Part shown: positions 22,731-29,100 of the stretch, piece after piece
How the letters are laid out: the number at the start of each line of letters is the position of its first letter
Position numbering within the stretch: the stretch's first letter is position 1
Assembly: GCA_045224495.1 (NCBI GenBank)
Contig: JBGVAK010000086.1
Location: 1-52,245, forward strand
Direction: 5' to 3'
From: RUG472 sp045224495
GTDB taxonomy: Bacteria; Bacillota; Clostridia; Christensenellales; CAG-138
Length of the DNA: 52,245 nucleotides
Translations under genes and position numbers: made by a program
The notes under the pieces: generated by a model
Database searches by the model: none
What the model saw: only the letters and a program-made list of their open reading frames with translations
Told to the model about the DNA's origin: nothing

Positions 22731-23288
22731 ATGCATTGCATCCATTGCGGCGCGCAGATCCCTGACACCGCCAAATTCTGCACCGCCTGCGGGCAGCCTG
22801 TCCAGGCTCCCGTCGTCGACGAGGATCCCGTCGCTGCCGAAGCTTCCGGCGAAGAAGCTACGGAGAGCTATACGGCCCCGGAGAACGCCTCCGAGGGGTA
22901 CAAGGCCGCCAACGCTCAGCTCCCCGCCTCCTATTCCAACCCCAACTACTCCTCTCAGACCGGCAGCGCCCCCGCCGCGCCCTCCGCCACCAACGGCCTT
23001 GCCATCGCGGGATTCGTGTGCTCGCTGGTCTTCTTCCCCGTGGGCTTGGGCGCCCTGACCGCCATCGCGGGCCTGATCCTCAGCATCATGGGTCTCAGCA
23101 CTGCCAAGACCCTGCCGGAGAACAAGGGCCACGGCCTTGCCCTGGCCGGCACCATCATCAGCGCCGTCCGCATCGCCATTACCCTGATCCTGATCATCGC
23201 CGCATTCTTCCTCGTGCTTCGAGGCGCGGGCCATGTGGGCCACGAGATCATCTCCAACTGGTCGGAGTACGTCCCCTACGGCAAGTAA
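22731..23288 (+). CDS. Zinc-ribbon membrane protein with DUF4190-like domain
   Basis: A 185-residue protein. Residues 3-24 form a zinc ribbon (CIHCGAQIPDTAKFCTACG). A low-complexity acidic and Ala/Ser/Pro linker follows (30-85), then a two-helix membrane domain (about 88-155) with NGLAIAGFVCSLV and GHGLALAGTIISAV, as in DUF4190 proteins. The function is unknown; such proteins may sense or scaffold at the membrane. It is probably monocistronic, between a near-consensus promoter and a strong bidirectional terminator, so it may be well expressed. Confidence 0.82.
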   Translation: MHCIHCGAQIPDTAKFCTACGQPVQAPVVDEDPVAAEASGEEATESYTAPENASEGYKAANAQLPASYSNPNYSSQTGSAPAAPSATNGLAIAGFVCSLVFFPVGLGALTAIAGLILSIMGLSTAKTLPENKGHGLALAGTIISAVRIAITLILIIAAFFLVLRGAGHVGHEIISNWSEYVPYGK

Positions 23289-23302
23289 ACATTGCTCCCA
23301 TC

Positions 23303-23328
23303 AAAAAAGCCCTTCACAGGGCTTTTTT
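23303..23328. terminator. Bidirectional intrinsic terminator
   Basis: AAAAAAGCCCT (23303-23313) pairs perfectly with AGGGCTTTTTT (23318-23328) around TCAC. It serves both the zinc-ribbon gene (plus) and the HD-hydrolase operon (minus); the latter's TGA lies in the loop. Confidence 0.92.
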
Positions 23329-23886
23329 GCTTTCCTCGATCTTTTGTTCCGTGTCGATACGCATCTGCTCTCGCAGGGACGTGAGGTAGGGCGAAAAGGC
23401 AGCCTGATCGAATCCGTAGTTCAGATTGAGGGCGTACTCATGGGGCTCCCAACTGGAGAGGGGTGCCTCGTTGTGCTGGATGACCGCTTCCAGCTTGTCG
23501 AGAGCCTTGTAGATCTTCGCCTCCTGGGTGTCGAGTGCCCCCATTTCGGCATAGAGGTCCAGCATCCTGGTGGCATAGGGCTCCGGCAGGGACCGGGCCC
23601 AGCGAGAGAGCAGTTCCTCCTCCCGCGCTTCGTCTGCCTCCGTCTTGTTGAACGTGGGGATATCCCCCGTGAAGCATTCGCCCAGGTCATGGATGAGGCA
23701 CATTTCCATGACCCTATCCATGTCCGCCTCCGGGAATTCGTCCCGGAGGAAGAACGCCATGAGGGCGATGCGCCAGCTGTGCTCCGCCACGCTCTCAGGC
23801 CGGCCGCCGGAGGTGCAGCTATGCCGCGTGGCGTCCTTCAGCCGCTCGGCCACGTGCATCACGTCTAAAAACATCTTCGGGTCCAT
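23314..23886 (-). CDS. HD-domain hydrolase (YfbR/HDDC2-like 5'-deoxynucleotidase)
   Basis: A 190-residue HD-domain metal phosphohydrolase. The N-terminal RHSCTSGGRPESVAEHSWRIALMA and the MCLIHDLGECFTGDIP block give the conserved His, His-Asp and Asp ligands and match the YfbR/HDDC2 group that dephosphorylates deoxynucleoside 5'-monophosphates. The C-terminal helical part (EAKIYKALDKLEAVIQHNEAP) fits. AGGAGG precedes the ATG. It is the last gene of an operon with recX, nnrD and glucokinase, separated by 9 nt from the latter. Confidence 0.86.
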   Translation of the reverse strand: MDPKMFLDVMHVAERLKDATRHSCTSGGRPESVAEHSWRIALMAFFLRDEFPEADMDRVMEMCLIHDLGECFTGDIPTFNKTEADEAREEELLSRWARSLPEPYATRMLDLYAEMGALDTQEAKIYKALDKLEAVIQHNEAPLSSWEPHEYALNLNYGFDQAAFSPYLTSLREQMRIDTEQKIEESKKAL

Positions 23887-23895
23887 GGTTACCTC

Positions 23896-24846
23896 CTACA
23901 TCCTGTCCAGGAACGCCGCGCCGATGGTGCCCGCGTCGTTCCCCAGGGTAGCCCGTCGAATGGGCGGCACGCCCAGGATATCCGAGGCGAAGGCGTAACG
24001 GGGCAGCAGGGCGTTGAGCTTGTCCATCAGGTACTCCCTTTGATTGGAAAGCCCGCCGCCGATGAGCACCACGTCGGGCCGGAAGCAGGTGACCAGGGAA
24101 CCGATGGCGTTGGCAAGATATTTGCAGTAGTTTTCCACCACCTCAACGGCGGCCCTATCCCCTTGCTTGGAGCATTCAAAGGCCGTGCGCCCGTCCACCA
24201 GTCCCGCCTCTTTGGCATAGGCATGCATGGCGGAATCCGGGTCCACTGCCATGGCGCGGCGGGTCTGCTTCACCAAGGACGTGACGGAGCAATAGGCTTC
24301 GATGCATCCCTGCATGCCGCAGCCGCAGGTCTCTCCCTCCATGGCGAGGGTCATATGGCCCAGCTCCGCCCCCAGGCCCTGTCCGCCCACGAACAGCTTC
24401 CCGTCGGCGATGATGCCGCCGCCCACGCCGGTGCCCAGCGTCAGCATGACCACGTTCTCATAGCCCTTGGCGGCGCCGGCCAGGGTCTCCCCCACCACGG
24501 CGCAGTTGGCGTCGTTGCCCACGGACACGGGGGCGGGCAACAGCTTTTGGATGGCCTCCAAAAAGGGCACGTCATGCCAGCCGTTCAGGTTCGGAGCGGA
24601 AACCACCACGCCGGTCCTGGGATTCAACAATCCGGGGATGCCGATACCTACCGAGACGAACTCTTTCACGGCGAGCCCCGCTTCCTGAGCCGCCAGCTCG
24701 GCCGCGTGAGCGATGTTCTCTACCACCGCCTGATAGCAGGCGTCGCCGCCCGTGGGTACGCTGACCTTATGCAGGATGGCGCAGTGCTCGTCCACCACCC
24801 CGGCCTTGATAAAAGTACCTCCCACATCCACGCCTAAGCGAAGCAT
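23896..24846 (-). CDS. glk: ROK-family glucokinase
   Basis: A 316-residue ROK sugar kinase that probably phosphorylates glucose with ATP. Motifs are the phosphate loop LGVDVGGTFIKAGVVD (4-19), GIGIPGLLNPRTGVV, the catalytic-site NDANCAV, LGTGVGGGIIADG, ELGHM and the zinc motif CGCGMQGC. ROK transcription factors carry an N-terminal helix-turn-helix that is absent here. The ATG at 24846 has GGAGG eight bases upstream. It follows the NAD(P)HX repair gene by 14 nt. Confidence 0.92.
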   Translation of the reverse strand: MLRLGVDVGGTFIKAGVVDEHCAILHKVSVPTGGDACYQAVVENIAHAAELAAQEAGLAVKEFVSVGIGIPGLLNPRTGVVVSAPNLNGWHDVPFLEAIQKLLPAPVSVGNDANCAVVGETLAGAAKGYENVVMLTLGTGVGGGIIADGKLFVGGQGLGAELGHMTLAMEGETCGCGMQGCIEAYCSVTSLVKQTRRAMAVDPDSAMHAYAKEAGLVDGRTAFECSKQGDRAAVEVVENYCKYLANAIGSLVTCFRPDVVLIGGGLSNQREYLMDKLNALLPRYAFASDILGVPPIRRATLGNDAGTIGAAFLDRM

Positions 24847-24860
24847 TTTATTTACCTCCT

Positions 24861-26201
24861 TTATTCGTTCCAATCTTCCAACGCCTCGATCACGTTCGTG
24901 GCTCGAAGCATACGTTCCTTCAACAGGTCGAAAGCTCTGTCCGCCGACGTCCCCAGCAAATAGCTCCCCAAGCGCGCCGCGTCGAAGGGGACGACGCCCT
25001 GAGCTAACAGCCCCGTGACGATGCCCGTCAGCACGTCGCCGCTGCCGCCCTTGCCGAGGCCGGCGTTCCCCTCCGCTATGAGGTGAGTCCGCGTCCCATC
25101 GGAGACCACCGTGGCTGCCCCTTTCAGAAGCACCGTGCAGCCCCAGCGTTCGGCATGTTTCCGAGCAATAGCTATGGGGTCATCCAGCACCTGCCGGACC
25201 GGCAGACCTGCAAGCCGGCTCATTTCCCCCGGATGGGGCGTCAGGACGACCCGATCATGGAGCAATGGGTAGAGTTCCGGATGACGGGACAGGCAGTTCA
25301 GGCTGTCTGCATCCAGGACCAGAGGCAGCTTCGTCAACAGGGACGCCTTGATCAGGGGCGAAACGTCTCCATGGCCTACGCCGCAGCCCAAGCCCAGGGC
25401 CTGCATACCCTCCATGGCCCGGATGGCCACAGCGCAGCTATCCGCATCCCAATCCACGCCTACGGGCACGCCGATGGCCTCCGGCAGCCGTCCAAGGGCT
25501 GTGCGGACCACGTCGGGACAGGCTACGAACAGGATGCCGCAGCCCGCAGCAAGGCACGCCCGGGCGCTGAGCAATGCGGCGCCCACGTATTTGGGGGAAC
25601 CCACGCACAGCAGGGCCTTGCCGGAATCTCCCTTGTGGGCGGTCCGCTTCCGGGGCGGCAGCAGGCGTTTTGCGTCCTCCGACTCGAAGCGATACACGCC
25701 ATCCCCCGTGTCTGCCTCTCCGCCTATGGGTCGTATCTCTCCGCAATGGTCCAAACCCTCTTGGAGGAACAGGCCCGATAGGTACGCAAAGGGCGCCACG
25801 GTGATCTTGGCCTGCACGGCCATCTTTTTAGCCCTGCCCGTATCGGGGTCCACCCCTGCCGGGATGCCCACGCTCAGGATGGGTCCGCAATGGCTGTTCA
25901 TCGCTCCAAACCAGGGCTCGTCAGACGTAGAGAAAAGCAGCAGATCGCAGATCAGCGAGCGATCCAATGCAGGCAGTTCGTCCCGGCCTGCTATGGCGAG
26001 GGGAGCCTCCAGCGCCTTGGCTGTCAGCTCTGCTATCCCCTGCAGCGACTTGCCGCACAGGACCACAGCTCGCTGCAGGTCATGCTCCGCCATGATCTCT
26101 CTGGCTGCACTGACGGTAGCCGTTGCGGCCTGCCGCACCTCGTCGACGGTAAGGTGCTGCAGGAGACTTTCATATTCCGCTGCCGAGAGGATAGGCCTCA
26201 T
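24861..26201 (-). CDS. nnrD: ADP-dependent NAD(P)H-hydrate dehydratase with degenerate epimerase domain
   Basis: A 446-residue repair enzyme for hydrated NAD(P)H. The C-terminal kinase-like domain (from about 185) is intact: KGDSGKALLCVGSPKYVGAA, LVLDADSLN, LTPHPGEMSRL, LLKGAATVVSDG and NAGLGKGGSGDVLTGIVTGLL. The N-terminal NnrE-type domain is short, and where active epimerases have a GxGxNGGDG loop it reads VVLCGKSLQGIAELTAK; only SVGIPAGVDPDTG is kept. Epimerase activity is probably lost. Its ATG overlaps the recX stop as ATGA. Confidence 0.92.
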   Translation of the reverse strand: MRPILSAAEYESLLQHLTVDEVRQAATATVSAAREIMAEHDLQRAVVLCGKSLQGIAELTAKALEAPLAIAGRDELPALDRSLICDLLLFSTSDEPWFGAMNSHCGPILSVGIPAGVDPDTGRAKKMAVQAKITVAPFAYLSGLFLQEGLDHCGEIRPIGGEADTGDGVYRFESEDAKRLLPPRKRTAHKGDSGKALLCVGSPKYVGAALLSARACLAAGCGILFVACPDVVRTALGRLPEAIGVPVGVDWDADSCAVAIRAMEGMQALGLGCGVGHGDVSPLIKASLLTKLPLVLDADSLNCLSRHPELYPLLHDRVVLTPHPGEMSRLAGLPVRQVLDDPIAIARKHAERWGCTVLLKGAATVVSDGTRTHLIAEGNAGLGKGGSGDVLTGIVTGLLAQGVVPFDAARLGSYLLGTSADRAFDLLKERMLRATNVIEALEDWNE

Positions 26202-26689
26202 TCCTCCGCCTCCGCCACCTGACGGATGGCTGCCAGGCTGGCCTCCGTGGAGAACCCGCGGCTCATGAGCCGCCGCAGCACCCGCTCCCGGCGCACGCTT
26301 TCCTCCAGGCCGCTCATCTGACGCCAGAATTTCTCCGCCACCTCCCGGGCGTTGTCCGCCTCCGTCTCTGTGGGCAGCTCCTCCAGTGCCGCCCGGATCA
26401 GCTCCTCGGGCACCTTGTGGGTCTTCAGATCCATATACAGCTTCTGCCGGCTCACCGGCTTGCTGGCCAGGCGCGTGCGGACGAACTCGCGGGCGTACTC
26501 TGCATCGTTCAGGAGGTTCAGTTCCTGAAGACGGTTCACGGTGGTAAGGATATCCCCTTCCCCGTACTGCAGGTCATCGAGGCGCTCCTCCACCTCCCGC
26601 ACGGTGCGCATACGAGCCGTGAGGTAGGAAAGAGCGGCGTCCATGGGGCTCATGTCAGCGGGTTTTGATCGAATGATATTCCGTTTCAT
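26198..26689 (-). CDS. recX: RecX regulatory protein
   Basis: A 163-residue RecX-type helical-repeat protein that modulates RecA filaments. Signatures are ALSYLTARMRTVREVEERL (19-37), LNLLNDAEYAREFVRTRL, SRQKLYMDLKTHKVPEELI and RRLMSRGFS. Length is typical. recA is not in the window. No ribosome site precedes the ATG at 26689, and the nearest promoter puts +1 within five bases of it, so the message may be leaderless. It heads a four-gene operon (recX, nnrD, glk, HD hydrolase), with an ATGA overlap to the second gene. Confidence 0.9.
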   Translation of the reverse strand: MKRNIIRSKPADMSPMDAALSYLTARMRTVREVEERLDDLQYGEGDILTTVNRLQELNLLNDAEYAREFVRTRLASKPVSRQKLYMDLKTHKVPEELIRAALEELPTETEADNAREVAEKFWRQMSGLEESVRRERVLRRLMSRGFSTEASLAAIRQVAEAEE

Positions 26690-26700
26690 AGCAACAGCAT

Positions 26701-26729
26701 ACCATATATCCAGCGGATTGGATAGTCAA
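26701..26729 (-). promoter_or_regulatory. Promoter of the recX operon
   Basis: TTGACT (26724-26729) and TATGGT (26701-26706) on the minus strand, 17-nt spacer, place +1 near 26694, five bases before the recX ATG. A second hexamer, TATGCT (26696-26701), would put +1 on the ATG. Confidence 0.5.
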
Positions 26730-26731
26730 AC

Positions 26732-26747
26732 GTCACAAATTTGTAAC
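26732..26747. promoter_or_regulatory. Imperfect palindrome between recX and the VanW gene
   Basis: GTCACAAATTTGTAAC has a perfect ACAAATTTGT core (26735-26744) and lies just upstream of the recX -35, in the divergent intergenic region. It is a possible operator; it is not a LexA/DinR box that I recognise. Confidence 0.35.
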
Positions 26748-26829
26748 TTTGTTGTAAAGCATGGGCAAAAGGTATGGCAATCCCTCCGAAAACCGGTACA
26801 ATGTAAACGATATGATAAGGAGGCTTTCT

Positions 26830-28536
26830 ATGGGCAAATCGAAGGGAAAGCAGAAATATTGGCTCCTGGGCGCCTGCGCAGGCGTTCTTGTTTTGGCTGG
26901 CGGCCTTTGCGCCATCCTGTTGAGCGGCGGTGAGGAAGCACAGATGACCCAGGCCATACCGGTGAGCACATTTACGCCCACGCCCGCTGCCACCGCAACC
27001 GCCATACCGGAGACCAACATCGTGGTGACCACTCCTGAGGTAGACCTGATCGCGGAACAGCACCGCCAGGAGATGGAAGCCGTCATCATCCGCAACGTCA
27101 TGCTGCCTGGCACCACCATCTACGGCGTGGACGTGAGCGGCATGTCCCGAGAAGAGGCAAAGGCTGCCGTAGAGGAACGTCTGATCCGGGAGCCTCTCGT
27201 GATCAACCTGCAGTTTTCTGACGGAACGAACCTTTATCCCGCCTCCGGTGAGGGCATCCAGGCCTTGACCGCTGTGGCTACAGCCGATCCCCTGGAGGAA
27301 GAGGATGACGACGCTGTGGACCCGGCCATGAAAGCTGCCGAAACGGCCAACGAGCCGGAGGACGAGCCTTCCAACGCCGAGCCTGTGGACGCTGAACCCA
27401 TCGGCATCCGGCTGAAGGTCGATGTGGATTATGCTGTGACCGCAGCTTTCTCCCTCATGAGAGACCCCAACGTGCCTTACGAGACCTTCATGCAGCAAGT
27501 ACAGCAGATCGCCGGGGGACAGGAGATCGCCCCTGCACCGGGGTATGATATGAACTCGGTGGACCGGTTCATCGAATATCTCGCCACGTTCCTGGATACG
27601 CCGGCCGTAAACTCCACCATCACCATGGTGGACAACCAGATCGTTTATACCGACGAGGCGCCGGGTCGGGGCATCGACCGGGAAGCTCTTGTCACGACCC
27701 TGTTAGATACTGACCCCCTTTCCGGCAAGACCATCCCCCTCCCCATCCATGACCTGGAGCCTTCCATCACCCGAGAGATGCTGCAGAGCAAATTCGTCCT
27801 CCGGGGCTCCTATACGACCAGCTTCTCCGACAGCACCAAGAACCGCAAGTACAACATACGCTTCGGTGCCGAGAAGATCAACGGAACGATTTTAAAGCCC
27901 GGCGACGTGTTCTCCGCCAACGAGACGTTAGGCACCCGGACCCGCAAGAACGGCTGGAAGAACGCGGGCGCCTACGAAAGCGGCGAAGTGGTCCAACAGG
28001 CCGGAGGCGGCGTTTGCCAGCTGTCCTCCACCCTCTACAACGCCGCCTTGTACGCCGATATGGAAATCGTAGAGCGGCGCAACCACAGCATGCCCGTCCA
28101 CTATGTGGACCGGGGCCGGGATGCCACCATCAACTCCATCGGCAACATCATCGACTTCAAGTTCAGGAACAATACCTCCAGCGACGTGATCATCATGGCC
28201 TATACCACGGGGAACACCCTGCATATGGAGATCTACGGGGTCCCCTTCGAGACCGACGAATATGACCGCATCGAGATCCGGACCAAGCAGCGGGGCAGCC
28301 AGTCCATTAAAACGGTGTATGAATACCTGGACGACAAGCCGGCGTCCTACCAGAAAACCATATCCAAGGGCAGCAAGGGTTATACCGTTCAGACCTACAA
28401 GGATTACTATAGCGGCGCGACCCTGGTGAAGACGGACGACCTGGGCATATCCAAATACAATATGTATCCCAAAAAGGTCCAGGTGGGCACCATCGAGGAA
28501 AGTTCCGACGACGACGATTCCGGCGCTGTAGGCTGA
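26830..28536 (+). CDS. VanW-family membrane-anchored protein
   Basis: A 568-residue exported protein. A membrane anchor lies at about 10-32 and a Thr/Pro/Ala-rich stalk at 40-70 (TFTPTPAATATAIPET). A YoaR-like putative peptidoglycan-binding region follows (GTTIYGVDVSGMSREEAKAAVEERL). A VanW domain occupies about 320-480 (TTSFSDSTKNRKYNIRFGAEKINGTILKPGDVFSANETLG, GGGVCQLSSTLYNAAL, RRNHSMPVHYVDRGRDATIN), and a beta-rich G5-like tail ends the protein. VanW function is unresolved but tied to the cell wall. There is an acidic insertion (about 170-205). AAGGAGG lies six bases before the ATG at 26830. A terminator follows. Confidence 0.9.
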   Translation: MGKSKGKQKYWLLGACAGVLVLAGGLCAILLSGGEEAQMTQAIPVSTFTPTPAATATAIPETNIVVTTPEVDLIAEQHRQEMEAVIIRNVMLPGTTIYGVDVSGMSREEAKAAVEERLIREPLVINLQFSDGTNLYPASGEGIQALTAVATADPLEEEDDDAVDPAMKAAETANEPEDEPSNAEPVDAEPIGIRLKVDVDYAVTAAFSLMRDPNVPYETFMQQVQQIAGGQEIAPAPGYDMNSVDRFIEYLATFLDTPAVNSTITMVDNQIVYTDEAPGRGIDREALVTTLLDTDPLSGKTIPLPIHDLEPSITREMLQSKFVLRGSYTTSFSDSTKNRKYNIRFGAEKINGTILKPGDVFSANETLGTRTRKNGWKNAGAYESGEVVQQAGGGVCQLSSTLYNAALYADMEIVERRNHSMPVHYVDRGRDATINSIGNIIDFKFRNNTSSDVIIMAYTTGNTLHMEIYGVPFETDEYDRIEIRTKQRGSQSIKTVYEYLDDKPASYQKTISKGSKGYTVQTYKDYYSGATLVKTDDLGISKYNMYPKKVQVGTIEESSDDDDSGAVG

Positions 28537-28558
28537 TACAACGTCATTCACACTTTGC

Positions 28559-28587
28559 CCCTCTCCTCTTGGGAGAGGGTTTTTTTG
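28559..28587 (+). terminator. Intrinsic terminator of the VanW gene
   Basis: CCCTCTCC (28559-28566) pairs with GGAGAGGG (28572-28579) around a 5-nt loop, followed by seven T. Confidence 0.92.
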
Positions 28588-28630
28588 TCAGTTTTGTCCG
28601 CCGCTTTGTGAAAAACCTGCAAACCCGTGG

Positions 28631-28649
28631 CAAAAACCAGCGGTTTTTG
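28631..28649. repeat. Inverted repeat next to the -35 of the clpE-like operon
   Basis: CAAAAACC-AGC-GGTTTTTG is a perfect 8-bp inverted repeat that ends two bases before the -35 hexamer. It differs from CIRCE and CtsR boxes. It may be an operator for the stress-type operon downstream, or a small hairpin of no function. Confidence 0.4.
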
Positions 28650-28650
28650 A

Positions 28651-28680
28651 TTGACATTCCCTGCCCACAAAGCGTATGCT
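28651..28680 (+). promoter_or_regulatory. Promoter of the clpE-like operon
   Basis: Consensus TTGACA (28651-28656) and TATGCT (28675-28680) with an 18-nt spacer; +1 is near 28687. Confidence 0.7.
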
Positions 28681-28733
28681 AAGCAAGTAGATTTATATCT
28701 CATCCAGACTGCGGAAAGGAGGTCGCGTGAACA

Positions 28734-29072
28734 ATGGATATCGAGCAATTGGACAACGCTCTGAAGGCCACCTGGCAATCCGTGGCGCAGAACATGAATA
28801 TGGTGCGCCTGCTGCTGCTCCTCAAGGGTGCCGGCGAGCACACCCACGCCCTCCTCTCCCGCTCCGAAGCCATGATGCAGGAGCTGATGCAGGTGAAGGG
28901 ACTGACCGCGGACACCTATGCCCTGGGCTATCTTCGGCCAGGCAACGACATGACCGTATGCCGGGTGGAGGTGAAGCCGGAGGCCATGCCAGAGGTGCTC
29001 ATGCGACTCACGGCCATCAACGGCGTCCTGCTCTCCCTCATCGTCAGCCAGCTGACGGCGGAGACCAACTAA
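28734..29072 (+). CDS. Hypothetical protein upstream of a Clp ATPase
   Basis: A 112-residue soluble, mostly helical protein I do not recognise. It begins MDIEQLDNALKATWQSVAQN and has hydrophobic heptads (MVRLLLLLKG, VLMRLTAINGVLLSLIVSQL). GGAGG lies 11 bases before the ATG, somewhat far. A GTG seven bases further upstream is in another frame and gives an implausible Gly/Arg-rich product. It is the first gene of an operon with the Clp ATPase, 28 nt apart, in the place where ctsR/mcsA would stand in Bacillus. It has neither a helix-turn-helix nor zinc fingers. A role as adaptor or regulator is only suggested by position. Confidence 0.7.
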   Translation: MDIEQLDNALKATWQSVAQNMNMVRLLLLLKGAGEHTHALLSRSEAMMQELMQVKGLTADTYALGYLRPGNDMTVCRVEVKPEAMPEVLMRLTAINGVLLSLIVSQLTAETN

Positions 29073-29100
29073 CACAATATAACGACCTTGGAGGTGCCAA

